This document shows positions 53,398 to 61,836 of a stretch of DNA of 63,707 nucleotides, piece after piece. Where the stretch lies: positions 1-63,707 of the IMG/VR virus record IMGVR_UViG_3300017917_002345; one strand, 5' to 3'. Within the stretch, counting starts at the first letter, position 1. Each line of letters starts with the position of its first letter. The notes under the pieces were generated by a model. That model had not been told where the DNA came from, made no database searches, and saw only the letters and a program-made list of their open reading frames with translations. Made by a program: the position numbers and the translations under genes. This DNA is from a virus.

Positions 53398-53907
53398 TTA
53401 TTCCAAGTAGTTTGCCCAAGCTGGGTGTTGCAAGTCCCACTTCATCTTCTTTCTCTTGTCAACCAATTGAAAGTATGTAGGCTTGAACGGCTTAACTCTT
53501 GGGACAATCTTCTTGTCGTTACCTTTATTGGCATTACAAGTTGCGCAGGCGCATACGGTGTTTTCGAACGTAGTCTTTCCACCGTGACTAACTGGCAACA
53601 CGTGGTCCAAAGTGGCAGTTTTTCTAGTCACTTCATCACCGCAGTATTGGCAAACGTACCCGTCTCGTAAGAATACATTATGTTTAGAATAGCGAATTGA
53701 AGTTTTTCTCTTTTCGTATTCTTTTAGAATCATAACAGAGGGCACTTGGGTTTCCCAGTTTGCACTGTGAACGACCCAATCTTCGTAGAATTCCAATACG
53801 GTGGCTTTTTCCAAAACCATGTACTTAATGGAATCTTCCCATGTAATTATGCTTAACGGCAACCAAGAAACGGGTGCACCGTCAGCGTTTAATAATAATG
53901 TTGACAT
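53398..53907 (-). CDS. HNH endonuclease
   Basis: 169 residues. 'FLRDGYVCQYCGDEVTRKTATLDHVLPVSHGGKTTFENTVCACATCNANKGN' is a full HNH domain with two Cys pairs and the catalytic DHV..SxGG. Resembles the HNH enzymes common in cyanophage-type genomes. Driven by an AATAAATA late box at 53940-53947. Confidence 0.9.
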   Translation of the reverse strand: MSTLLLNADGAPVSWLPLSIITWEDSIKYMVLEKATVLEFYEDWVVHSANWETQVPSVMILKEYEKRKTSIRYSKHNVFLRDGYVCQYCGDEVTRKTATLDHVLPVSHGGKTTFENTVCACATCNANKGNDKKIVPRVKPFKPTYFQLVDKRKKMKWDLQHPAWANYLE

Positions 53908-53939
53908 TTTTAACTTTCAAAGGTTATTGTGACCCGAAG

Positions 53940-53947
53940 TATTTATT
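53940..53947 (-). promoter_or_regulatory. T4-type late promoter
   Basis: AATAAATA on the minus strand, upstream of the HNH gene. Confidence 0.55.
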
Positions 53948-53985
53948 ATAGCAGAAATTACCGTAAAGAGCAACTAAATAACCAT

Positions 53986-54273
53986 ATGAACTACTCAACT
54001 TTAATACATTCTGGCATTGTTAACCCTCCTAAAACAGTGACCGAAACTCAAGATCCAGTCGATACAGTAACTATGGATGTTCCTTTACTAACTCGATTGC
54101 TGGAGCTAGCTCGAGAAAATATTAAATCAGATGAAGATCTGCACGTTGTTCTTAGTCGAATATTAGAGTTAAAAAATAAAGATGTATTGACTATGAATGA
54201 CTATACGCAGATTGCAGGTCCCGAGCAAACAGAGCTAGAATCTATTAAAAAACTTGCGGGAATTGGTCAATGA
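53986..54273 (+). CDS. small hypothetical late protein
   Basis: 95 residues from the ATG at 53986. 'MDVPLLTRLLELARENIKSDEDLHVVLSRILEL' and 'MNDYTQIAG' recall a conserved small protein of T4-like marine phages. A CTAAATA box six bases or so upstream may start a leaderless mRNA. Confidence 0.7.
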   Translation: MNYSTLIHSGIVNPPKTVTETQDPVDTVTMDVPLLTRLLELARENIKSDEDLHVVLSRILELKNKDVLTMNDYTQIAGPEQTELESIKKLAGIGQ

Positions 54274-54722
54274 CTATTCAATTTATTAACACTGGTAGCA
54301 GTGCAAATTCTGGTGACGGCGACACGTTAAGAGTTGCATTTACGAAAATCAATAAAAATTTCGAAGGCCTTATATCTATACTGGGATCGAGTTCTACAGA
54401 CTTTGTAGAAATTTCTCAAGATGTAATAAGTTCTATGATAGTCCACGATAGACATGTTGGTCTGTCTTCGCATTACGATGATCTCGAAAACGTTGTTGAG
54501 TTTACGGTAAATCCGGAAGTTTTTCAAACAGACGAGCAGGTTTTAGAAATTGACGGAGGGACGTCAATAACAAAATATCCTGTTCCTAAATTAACAAACA
54601 CCAAGTCCCTGGATGCTGGCGGCTCGATAGCAGTATATAGTGCAACCAGGGGGCTAAATATTGACGGAGGTGCTTCCGCTACTTCTTTCGATACATTAAT
54701 AGTTGACGGAGGCAATGCATAA
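54270..54722 (+). CDS. tail-fibre-associated structural protein
   Basis: 150 residues. 'FINTGSSANSGDGDTLRVAFTKINKNF' is a common N-terminal module of phage tail and fibre proteins; C-terminal Gly/Asp-rich repeats (IDGGTS, LDAGGS, IDGGAS, VDGGNA). ATGA-coupled upstream and 2 bp from the fibre gene. Confidence 0.75.
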   Translation: MTIQFINTGSSANSGDGDTLRVAFTKINKNFEGLISILGSSSTDFVEISQDVISSMIVHDRHVGLSSHYDDLENVVEFTVNPEVFQTDEQVLEIDGGTSITKYPVPKLTNTKSLDAGGSIAVYSATRGLNIDGGASATSFDTLIVDGGNA

Positions 54723-54724
54723 AA

Positions 54725-55969
54725 ATGGCAAACAAGATTCAATTAAGAAGAGATTTATCAAGTAACTGGAACAATTCTAATCCAGTGTTAGACCAGGGCG
54801 AGTTAGGTGTCGAACTTGATACAAATAAAGTTAAAATTGGTAACGGCGTCGATCAGTGGACAGATTTAGAATACCTAAAGGGTGATGTAAGTACTATCCA
54901 AGGACCTACTGGTGCTGCTGGAGAAATGGGACCTACTGGGCCTGCTGGAGAAATGGGACCTACTGGTGCTGCTGGTACAGCTAATACTGGGGATGTTACA
55001 TTCGACGGTGTTAAGGTCATTGGTGCTGGTACCGCATCGGGAGACGGCGCAGGCTATTCTACCCTAGAACTTGTACCAGACAACAATCTTTACGGAAACA
55101 ATCAGTATCTAGTTATTGATCCAACAGCACCTAGCCACATTCACATCCGTGCTGGGGGAACACAAGACGCTAGTATGGCAGATCTATTCCTTGGCGGCGA
55201 GAAGAATCACGTTAGAGTATCTGACGCTAGTGGAGTCTACTTAAAGAACGAACGAACAAACAGTAATTATTATTTTTATGCTGATCCTACAGATTTTAAT
55301 AGCGGTACTTGGTTTACAGATGGTGTTGCTAATTATGTACAATACACTGTTCCTACCAATCCAGAACTTGGATTAAGAGCTTTTGAATTTGGGAATAATC
55401 CTCTAGATAGATTATATGCCAACGACGGAACAAATTATTACACACTAACCAGTGCCGGAAGTATAACAAACTTAGGCGGTGGTACGTGGAAAATACAGGT
55501 AACAGAAGTACCACCAACAAGCCCTGTAACATTAACTAATATAAACTTTGAAATCTTTAGCATTGTTATTAACGAGATGTACCTTGCCAACAATGACTTT
55601 AGAGTAGATGTTACAGATGACGTTAGGATTATTGGTAGCGATTTAGTTAGACTAATCAATAACTCTGCAACGTCACCTGTTGAAATTATTGCAGATGATA
55701 ACAATACTTCTCGTACTTGGGCATTCGGTGTAGATGGTACATTGACATTCCCAGACGGGACCATTCAAACGACTGCATTTACATCGGGCATCGTAGGACC
55801 TACTGGACCACAAGGGGAAATTGGACCTACTGGACCTGCTGGTGCTACAGGACCTTCAATGACTATCCCTGGACCATATGCTGATGATAGCGCGGCTGCA
55901 TCTGCAGGTGTTGCTATCGGTAGTACGTACTATCAAACTAGTGGGCAAGTATTTGTACGACTAACATAA
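54725..55969 (+). CDS. tail fibre protein with collagen-like repeats
   Basis: 414 residues. N-terminal 'NKIQLRRDLSSNWNNSNPVLDQGELGVELDTNKVKIGNG' is the major-tropism-determinant N-terminal module; two runs of collagen-like Gly-x-y (GPTGAAGEMGPTGPAG at about 60, GPTGPQGEIGPTGPAGATGP at about 355) flank a beta-rich centre. Probable receptor-binding or accessory fibre. Confidence 0.85.
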   Translation: MANKIQLRRDLSSNWNNSNPVLDQGELGVELDTNKVKIGNGVDQWTDLEYLKGDVSTIQGPTGAAGEMGPTGPAGEMGPTGAAGTANTGDVTFDGVKVIGAGTASGDGAGYSTLELVPDNNLYGNNQYLVIDPTAPSHIHIRAGGTQDASMADLFLGGEKNHVRVSDASGVYLKNERTNSNYYFYADPTDFNSGTWFTDGVANYVQYTVPTNPELGLRAFEFGNNPLDRLYANDGTNYYTLTSAGSITNLGGGTWKIQVTEVPPTSPVTLTNINFEIFSIVINEMYLANNDFRVDVTDDVRIIGSDLVRLINNSATSPVEIIADDNNTSRTWAFGVDGTLTFPDGTIQTTAFTSGIVGPTGPQGEIGPTGPAGATGPSMTIPGPYADDSAAASAGVAIGSTYYQTSGQVFVRLT

Positions 55970-55988
55970 TTTCATCAACTATTGTATT

Positions 55989-56276
55989 ATGAAAGCAACT
56001 GAAATTATTAGAGGAGTACTCGATTTAATTGATCAAGTAGAATGTGCCCAGCAAGAGAATCCTGTAGATGTTATAGGAGGTGAGTTTGCCCAATTGTTTG
56101 CGCAGATGACGGCAACGCCTCCACAAGGGTATGACAACAGTCCAGAACCACATGTGCAGGATATTCACAGCGTAACTACTAACGCAGGCGGCGGATTAAA
56201 TGGCCCAAAGAACCCAGCAGACATTAGATCAGATAGCGTTAGTATGTACCCTGCATATCAGGCGGAGAGGAAATAA
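55989..56276 (+). CDS. hypothetical late protein
   Basis: 95 residues. Starts MKATEIIRGVLDLID, a loose form of the short N-terminal pattern shared by head-targeted proteins here, though the cleavage Glu is absent. The rest is Gly/Asn/Pro-rich. Confidence 0.7.
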   Translation: MKATEIIRGVLDLIDQVECAQQENPVDVIGGEFAQLFAQMTATPPQGYDNSPEPHVQDIHSVTTNAGGGLNGPKNPADIRSDSVSMYPAYQAERK

Positions 56277-56926
56277 TGTCGTTGAACGGTATTGCACAAT
56301 TACCAACTAAAGAACTTAGACAGAAAGCTAAACTTGATTTAGCTTCTGCTAAAAGAGCTGCGGACGGATATGCCAGATCAACTTACGATATTACACAACT
56401 CCCTACTCAGTACAATGATAACGGTATCATTAATAATCCAAATATTGGGGGATTAGTACAAGGACGACCTTGGATCACTACTGCGACATTTACATTCTAT
56501 GAAGCATTTGGTACAACTAGTGCTATCTCGACTACACAGTATGCAAGTGGTAACAAAATCTATGCTGAATCTTCAACTTATGATGTTCCTAACTTTCAAC
56601 CTGCTCGAGTTGTAGTAAATGATATTCAAGTTGTAAACACAGAATTACGAGGTCACACTCTAGTGGTATTAGATTCGTACGGTGATGTTGTTACACCTGC
56701 TACACAATATGATACCTACCTGTCCCCCAATGCGCAGGCATTAGCTGCGCTAGCATCGGCATTGAACAATGTAGCCTCGGGCAATATTGTAGTGTTAGTA
56801 TCATATGATGCCAGTGCGCTGGATGCTGGAGTTCGTTCGGCAATCAATACAGGATACGGTTCAACTAACAGTACTACTTGGACATCAGAAAGGCGCAGCC
56901 ATATCTTTATAGGTATCAAAGCATAA
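56276..56926 (+). CDS. structural protein with ILEI-like domain
   Basis: 216 residues. The C-terminal half 'LRGHTLVVLDSYGDVVTPATQYDTYL', 'ALASALNNVASGNIVVLVSYDASALD' matches interleukin-like EMT inducer (ILEI/FAM3) domains that occur in some phage tail proteins. The N-terminus 'IAQLPTKELRQKAKLDLASAKRAADGY' is helical. Likely tail-associated. Confidence 0.75.
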   Translation: MSLNGIAQLPTKELRQKAKLDLASAKRAADGYARSTYDITQLPTQYNDNGIINNPNIGGLVQGRPWITTATFTFYEAFGTTSAISTTQYASGNKIYAESSTYDVPNFQPARVVVNDIQVVNTELRGHTLVVLDSYGDVVTPATQYDTYLSPNAQALAALASALNNVASGNIVVLVSYDASALDAGVRSAINTGYGSTNSTTWTSERRSHIFIGIKA

Positions 56927-58236
56927 TGCCTGTTGATCGTTATCAGACTCTAACAAACTATCGTCATCCACAAGATAGTAATCTGTTGGATGTACATCGC
57001 GCTATGGAGTACAACACTCTGGGCCAGCCAGTTTTACGCACAACGTCTGGCGCATCTCCTACAAGTAACGACGGCTTTGGTAGATTGAGAATTAGTCAAC
57101 CATTTACACTATTTGACAGCTTTCACCGTTATCAAGACAATGGCCGTATTAGCATGTCTATTGCTGGCGCGGCAACTAGCATACACGATCCTAACTCTAG
57201 CAGCATCCTAAATACTGTAACTGGGCAACAAGGCGATCATGTTTATAGAGAAAGTAGTCGCGTGTTTGCGTATCAGCCTGGAAAGAGTTTACAAATTTTA
57301 CAAACTTTTTGTATGGCAGAACCGCAAGCGGGGCTCCGTCAACGCTATGGATTTTTTGATACATCTAACGGTATCTATTTAGAACAAGATGACGGTGTTT
57401 ATTATTTTGTACGCAGATCAACTAGTACAGGTCAAATAGTCAATTTCAGAGTCCCGCAGTCAGACTGGAACGTGGACTCATTAGATAGTACGGGCACTTC
57501 TACTAAAACACTAGATCTAACTCGAGCACAGATCATGTTTATTGATATTGAGTGGCTAGGGGTGGGTAGTGTTCGTTGCGGGTTTGTTATAGATGGTGAG
57601 TTTGTGTTAGCACACATATTCCATCATGCTAATAATGTGACAACAACTTATATGGGGACTGCCTGCTTGCCTGTGAGAGCAGAAATAGAGAATACAGCCA
57701 CTAACAATGTTGCTAGCAGTCTACGTATAATCTGTACTTCTGTTGTGTCTGAGGGTGGGTATGAGCTAAGGGGACGCCCACGAGCAGTTGGCCATATGCT
57801 TTCAGCTCCTTACAGAATGGCTACCCCTGGAACTATATATCCATTGTTGAGCATTAGATTAAAAGCCAATAGACTTGGCGCCGTTGTCATACCACAAGAT
57901 TACAGTGTAGCAGTTACAGCAGCATCAAATTTTAGATTTTTGATAATTGACAAAGCAATAACATCTGGTGGAACTTGGGTGTCGGCAGGCACTGACAGTT
58001 CGGTCGAGTATAATCTTACAGCAACTGGATATTCTAACGGCACAGTTGTTGAAGAAGGCTATATAATAGCAAGTAATCAAGCAGCGTCAACGCCAAGTTT
58101 ACAAACTATCCCATTCCGATATCAATTGGAAAGAAACACATTTACCAATACGGCATACGAGTTTGTTATAGCCTGTGTAAGTACAGGAAACAACCAGGAC
58201 GTATTTGCCTCTGTACAGTGGCAGGAAATAACATGA
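56926..58236 (+). CDS. large virion structural protein
   Basis: 436 residues from the ATG at 56926 (TAATG overlap). 'FDSFHRYQDNGRISMS', 'QQGDHVYRESSRVFAYQPGKS', 'RYGFFDTSNGIYLEQD' is a conserved jelly-roll type structural family of T4-like phages of marine and freshwater hosts. Exact location unknown. Confidence 0.78.
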   Translation: MPVDRYQTLTNYRHPQDSNLLDVHRAMEYNTLGQPVLRTTSGASPTSNDGFGRLRISQPFTLFDSFHRYQDNGRISMSIAGAATSIHDPNSSSILNTVTGQQGDHVYRESSRVFAYQPGKSLQILQTFCMAEPQAGLRQRYGFFDTSNGIYLEQDDGVYYFVRRSTSTGQIVNFRVPQSDWNVDSLDSTGTSTKTLDLTRAQIMFIDIEWLGVGSVRCGFVIDGEFVLAHIFHHANNVTTTYMGTACLPVRAEIENTATNNVASSLRIICTSVVSEGGYELRGRPRAVGHMLSAPYRMATPGTIYPLLSIRLKANRLGAVVIPQDYSVAVTAASNFRFLIIDKAITSGGTWVSAGTDSSVEYNLTATGYSNGTVVEEGYIIASNQAASTPSLQTIPFRYQLERNTFTNTAYEFVIACVSTGNNQDVFASVQWQEIT

Positions 58237-58652
58237 CCTATAGAAAATATATCAATATTATAGAAGCAGCAAATGAAGGATGTCCTATCCCTACATTTGA
58301 CATCGGCATCAATTTAGAGAACCGAAAGAAAGCTATAGACGAGTACATGTATGGACCACTCGATCCCAATGAGCCCAATGAAGAGTTTTGGCAAAAGATT
58401 GCTGATGAGTGGAATATGGACGACATTGAGCAGGCGAAGTCTGCTAGATGTGGTAACTGTGCTGCGTTTGATGTCACAAGCAAGATGCAAGAATGTATTG
58501 CTAAGGGCATTGGCAGCGAACCCGGATCTGACGCACATGACACAGTTGATGCTGGTACATTGGGTTATTGTAAGTTCTTAAAATTCAAATGTGCCGCAAA
58601 GCGTACCTGTTCGGCATGGGTTGAAGGTGGCCCAATAACAGATAAGGCATAA
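58233..58652 (+). CDS. Cys-rich protein with capsid-targeting N-terminus
   Basis: 139 residues from the ATG at 58233. Starts MTYRKYINIIE-AAN (I-x-E then Ala), then a charged region and a C-terminal Cys cluster (ARCGNCAAFD, GYCKFLKFKCAAKRTCSAW) like the HiPIP-type iron-sulfur module seen in other phage proteins. Possibly packaged in the head. Confidence 0.75.
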   Translation: MTYRKYINIIEAANEGCPIPTFDIGINLENRKKAIDEYMYGPLDPNEPNEEFWQKIADEWNMDDIEQAKSARCGNCAAFDVTSKMQECIAKGIGSEPGSDAHDTVDAGTLGYCKFLKFKCAAKRTCSAWVEGGPITDKA

Positions 58653-58653
58653 C

Positions 58654-58845
58654 ATGAGAGCGATTGAGTTCATTGTCGAAAACTTTGCTGATGGCAAGAA
58701 TCCCGGTCGTAAAGGGCTAGCCAAGCGTATGGGTGTAAACTGTAAACAACCGGTTACCAAACTAAGAAAGATTGCCAAGAACTCAACAGGCGAACGACAA
58801 CGAATGGCACACTGGTGTGCTAATATGAAATCAGGTAAAAAATAA
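58654..58845 (+). CDS. small basic protein with capsid-targeting N-terminus
   Basis: 63 residues: MRAIEFIVE-N then basic ('PGRKGLAKRMGVNCKQPVTKLRKIAKNSTGERQRMAHW'). Likely a DNA-binding internal head protein. Confidence 0.78.
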   Translation: MRAIEFIVENFADGKNPGRKGLAKRMGVNCKQPVTKLRKIAKNSTGERQRMAHWCANMKSGKK

Positions 58846-58854
58846 AGGAAATAT

Positions 58855-59289
58855 ATGAAAAAATTTTTAATAGCAATGCTAATGATTCCAGCACTTGCAT
58901 TCGCACAAAAGCAACCACAAGGCGTAACATATGACGCACAGATACTTCGCGTAAGTGACGGCGATACAGTCGTTATCTCGGCACCGTTCTTACCTGCTCC
59001 TCTAAAGCCTGAACTTGCTGTTCGTGTTTATGGAGTTGATACTCCTGAAAAAGGATTCCGTGCCAAGTGCCCACAAGAAGATCAGCGTGGACAAGCAGCA
59101 TCTGCATTTACAAAGCAAGCAGTTTCTCAAGCACAGCAAAGACAAGTAGTCCTTTACGCTTGGGACAAGTTTGGCGGTCGTGTACTAGGAGACATTATTC
59201 TTAACGGTCAGAGCTTGCGCAGTATGCTAATTGCTAATGGTTTCGCTAGGGAGTATTATGGCGAAGCAAAGACTAGCTGGTGTAACTAA
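58855..59289 (+). CDS. secreted staphylococcal-nuclease-like nuclease
   Basis: 144 residues. Signal peptide MKKFLIAMLMIPALAFAQ, then an SNase fold: 'ILRVSDGDTVVIS', 'VRVYGVDTPEKG', 'QEDQRGQAASAF', 'YAWDKFGGRVLGDI', 'LRSMLIANGFARE'. Catalytic Arg, Asp and Glu are in place. Exported to the periplasm, where it might degrade incoming DNA of competing phages (inference). Confidence 0.88.
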   Translation: MKKFLIAMLMIPALAFAQKQPQGVTYDAQILRVSDGDTVVISAPFLPAPLKPELAVRVYGVDTPEKGFRAKCPQEDQRGQAASAFTKQAVSQAQQRQVVLYAWDKFGGRVLGDIILNGQSLRSMLIANGFAREYYGEAKTSWCN

Positions 59290-59391
59290 CCCACCTTAGG
59301 GCCGTTAGTCGCTACGGTAAAAGGCGTCCGCGAAATTTCACTGCACCGCGTAGTGTGCCGGGAGATAAAGTAACTCCCACTAAATACAATC

Positions 59392-59805
59392 ATGAGAGCA
59401 CGGCAGTTTATTATTGAAAGCGCAGATCGAGACAACAAGAAGTTTGTAGAAATGTTTTCTAAATTTCTACCTCTTGCGATGGAACACTTGCGACTAGATA
59501 GATTGCCTAAAATTGTGTTTCAAAAAAACATAGATCACGCAGGACAACCTACATTTGGCATGTATGTAAATGGAGAGCATATACTATACGTTGCTCTTGC
59601 AAATCGTCATCCTAATGATATACTTAGAACTGTGGCTCACGAATTGCAGCACTTCAAGCAGGATATTGAAGATCAGTTAAATGACTACAGCGGTGAAACG
59701 GGTAGTTCAGAAGAAAATGAAGCAAACGCAATGGCAGGTATTGTTATGCGGCACTTTAACAAACGGTATCCTGAATACCTAACAGTGAAGCCTATATTAA
59801 TGTAA
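59392..59805 (+). CDS. zinc metallopeptidase with capsid-targeting N-terminus
   Basis: 137 residues. MRARQFIIE-S N-terminus, then a zincin core: 'ILRTVAHELQHFKQD' (HExxH at 83-87) and a downstream Glu in 'SSEENEANAMAG' as third ligand. A protease that would be packaged and injected. Target unknown. Confidence 0.85.
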   Translation: MRARQFIIESADRDNKKFVEMFSKFLPLAMEHLRLDRLPKIVFQKNIDHAGQPTFGMYVNGEHILYVALANRHPNDILRTVAHELQHFKQDIEDQLNDYSGETGSSEENEANAMAGIVMRHFNKRYPEYLTVKPILM

Positions 59806-59812
59806 TCATAAG

Positions 59813-59834
59813 AAAAGGACCCGAAGGTCCTTTT
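59813..59834 (+). terminator. rho-independent terminator
   Basis: AAAAGGACC-CGAA-GGTCCTTTT, followed by CT. Confidence 0.9.
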
Positions 59835-59882
59835 CTATTCTACTATATTTTGGCTACGCCCAATATTATAATTCTTATATAA

Positions 59883-60143
59883 TTACTTTGCTTTATTGAC
59901 GAAGTTATACATCTTTTCAGCAGTTTCGAGAACTTTATCAAGTCCGGGAAACTCAGGCATACCAACCTTAGTAACGATCTGACCAGTCTTCTCGTCACGT
60001 TCGGCAGTCATTTCCCAACCAGCAAATTTAACTTGATAATCTTGTTGAACAAGATCTTTAGCCATTGCTAAGATGTCAGTGCGGATTTCGTATCCGTTCT
60101 TATTGAATTTAACTTCGGGAATTTTTGGAGTAAACTCGCTCAT
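59883..60143 (-). CDS. hypothetical protein of a phasin-like pair
   Basis: 86 residues. 'YEIRTDILAMAKDLVQQDYQVKFAGWEMTAER' and 'VLETAEKMYNFVNKAK'. It is paired with the gene upstream in several T4-like phages as I recall. Function unknown. Confidence 0.75.
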   Translation of the reverse strand: MSEFTPKIPEVKFNKNGYEIRTDILAMAKDLVQQDYQVKFAGWEMTAERDEKTGQIVTKVGMPEFPGLDKVLETAEKMYNFVNKAK

Positions 60144-60156
60144 TATATTTTACTCC

Positions 60157-60378
60157 TTACTTGGTTTTGAAAAAGCTAGCAACATCGAACTTTGTCAGTT
60201 CTGAAATTAATTTTGCATTAACTTCTGTAGTCGATTTGACTGCTGCCTTGGTATATGCAGACTGCGCATCAACAAAATCATTTAATGCTTTCTTAACCCC
60301 ATCGTGTTGGACGAAAGTGTTGACAAACTGTTTCTTACCATTTTGAACAGTATCGATAAAGTCTTCTGTGTTAAACAT
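60157..60378 (-). CDS. phasin-like protein
   Basis: 73 residues from the ATG at 60378 (CAAGGAGAATAAT). 'ALNDFVDAQSAYTKAAVKSTTEVNAKLISELTKFDVASFF' resembles the helical phasin fold (amphipathic helices that bind lipid or granule surfaces). Assigned by eye. Confidence 0.7.
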   Translation of the reverse strand: MFNTEDFIDTVQNGKKQFVNTFVQHDGVKKALNDFVDAQSAYTKAAVKSTTEVNAKLISELTKFDVASFFKTK

Positions 60379-60404
60379 ATTATTCTCCTTGTGTCTATGT
60401 TTGT

Positions 60405-60427
60405 GTGTATGCAGCACCCTGCTGCCA
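60405..60427 (-). promoter_or_regulatory. 5' leader stem-loop of a late transcript
   Basis: ATGGCAGCA-GGG-TGCTGCAT, directly downstream of the late promoter, same position and ends as the leader hairpins of the early region. Confidence 0.55.
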
Positions 60428-60429
60428 TG

Positions 60430-60437
60430 TATTTATT
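60430..60437 (-). promoter_or_regulatory. T4-type late promoter
   Basis: AATAAATA on the minus strand. Confidence 0.58.
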
Positions 60438-60448
60438 GTAAAGATATG

Positions 60449-61018
60449 TCACCTGGAAATCAATGGAAATGCCATTTTATTGGCAAAATTTCTTTGAATT
60501 TTCCCCAAGTGATCTAACACTGCAAGGTTAGATTCCAACATTTCATGCATCACGCTTGCAGGTGTAGGGTTGGGAATACTGATATTGGCTAGGGTTTCCC
60601 CGCCATCGTTTATCAAAACCCCATGTTTGCTCGCTAACTTTTTGATAGCAGTATTGGTGCTTAAACAAACCATACAACCACCTTTAATACTGCGATTTTG
60701 GCACCACTCAATGCATCGCGCCATTAGGGCACTGCCCATGCCTTGCTTACGGTAGTCTCGTAGAACACTGAAAGCAAGTTCAGTTTCTCCGCCTTCTAGA
60801 GCTATGTGTCCGGCAGCAATTACTTCTAAGTTTTCGTTTTCAATTACAAAGATTTTATGGTCATTGTAGTTGTTTTCGAACTTATCACAAAGTGTGTTGA
60901 TTAATTCATCGCTGATCGGATACCCGAATCGTGTATATCTACTTTCTTCGTCTAAGGCAAGTAAATGTGTTCTATACTTGTGGTATTCTTGGGGTCTTAG
61001 CCTATATACCAAGTACAT
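60449..61018 (-). CDS. GNAT acetyltransferase
   Basis: 189 residues. 'IAAGHIALEGGETELAFSVLRDYRKQGMGSALMARCIEWCQNR' contains the acetyl-CoA loop R-x-x-G-x-G/S, and 'LSTNTAIKKLASKHG' the N-x-x-x...K..H end. Substrate unknown. Its start overlaps the stop of the tiny gene upstream (TGATG). Confidence 0.87.
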   Translation of the reverse strand: MYLVYRLRPQEYHKYRTHLLALDEESRYTRFGYPISDELINTLCDKFENNYNDHKIFVIENENLEVIAAGHIALEGGETELAFSVLRDYRKQGMGSALMARCIEWCQNRSIKGGCMVCLSTNTAIKKLASKHGVLINDGGETLANISIPNPTPASVMHEMLESNLAVLDHLGKIQRNFANKMAFPLISR

Positions 61019-61116
61019 CAGTAGCCCCTGTACTGTACTTTTGCCTTAACTGCTTCTGCTCTGGCTTCACCGATAACTAGCAGGAAATTCCAAATTGTAT
61101 CGAATATTTTTCTCAT
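61018..61116 (-). CDS. 32-residue membrane-associated protein
   Basis: ATG at 61116 overlapping the previous stop. 'IFDTIWNFLLVIGEARAEAVKAK' is an amphipathic to hydrophobic helix with a basic end; a tiny family I recall next to DUF3563-type genes. Confidence 0.65.
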   Translation of the reverse strand: MRKIFDTIWNFLLVIGEARAEAVKAKVQYRGY

Positions 61117-61295
61117 AGCATCCATCCCTTTGTGTTTTGTCTTTTGTCAAACTGGTTAGTCCAATATTCGACATCATAAGTTGTTTGTGGGTTCTTGGAA
61201 ATGATATACGCTTCTAAATCAGAACCGTATGTTCCCGAGTCTTCTACTCGTTTGAATAGTTTAGTGAAGTATGCTGTAATCTGTGTTAGTAACAT
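61113..61295 (-). CDS. DUF3563-like small protein
   Basis: 60 residues from the ATG at 61295 (AAAGGACACACA). 'YGSDLEAYIISKNPQTTYDVEYWTNQFDKR' fits DUF3563-like proteins. Heads a three-gene minus operon under a perfect TATAAATA late box. Confidence 0.72.
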   Translation of the reverse strand: MLLTQITAYFTKLFKRVEDSGTYGSDLEAYIISKNPQTTYDVEYWTNQFDKRQNTKGWML

Positions 61296-61342
61296 TGTGT
61301 GTCCTTTCTGTGCAGTAAAACTCATGGTTTCTACTGATACAG

Positions 61343-61350
61343 TATTTATA
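61343..61350 (-). promoter_or_regulatory. T4 consensus late promoter
   Basis: TATAAATA, exact T4 consensus. Confidence 0.7.
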
Positions 61351-61447
61351 TATATTAGTAGTTCTACTGATATAAAAATAGCCGTTGTTTTTGCCAAAAT
61401 GTATGTTACAATAAGTTAGATACTAAATACCAAAAGGAAGTACTATT

Positions 61448-61747
61448 TTGAAAAGAGCTACTAAAAGTTTATTGGAAGAACTCAACTCGATATCACTGAA
61501 TAAGAACAGTGAGGCAATAGTTGAGAGTCGGGCTACGCATGTTATTAATAGTGCAATTAACTTGTTGGCATCCATTAGGGAGAACTTTCCTGCAGAACAG
61601 GCTTACGAGTTAGAACGCCGCCTTCTAAACAGTATAAAATCCGGAGATCCGAGTAAATTTACCCGAGGTATTCGTAAGTTAAGAGACAATAAGGAAACTG
61701 CTAGGAATCTTAAGATCATAGAGGGCGATCTTAAAGACGATGATTAA
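61448..61747 (+). CDS. hypothetical late protein (TTG start)
   Basis: 99 residues from TTG at 61448, supported by AAGGAAG 8 bases upstream. 'INSAINLLASIRENFPAEQAYELERRLLNSIKSGDPSKFTRGIRKL' is a helical family known in T4-like phages. Role unknown. Confidence 0.72.
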   Translation: MKRATKSLLEELNSISLNKNSEAIVESRATHVINSAINLLASIRENFPAEQAYELERRLLNSIKSGDPSKFTRGIRKLRDNKETARNLKIIEGDLKDDD

Positions 61748-61794
61748 CCTAGTATTACTATAATTTTTTCTAAAAAGACTAAATAAAACTATAA

Positions 61795-61813
61795 AAGTTC
61801 CACAGGGGAACTT
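61795..61813 (+). promoter_or_regulatory. leader stem-loop
   Basis: AAGTTCC-ACAGG-GGAACTT between an ACTAAATA late-like box and the ribosome site AAGGAG of the gene at 61837. Confidence 0.55.
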
Positions 61814-61836
61814 AAAATGATTAAGGAGACCATAAA

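Noticed and set aside
59290-59391. Possible ribosomal or other RNA in the 100-base gap
   Set aside because: Only a weak GGGAG..CTCCC stem is present; no match to a known RNA could be recognised.
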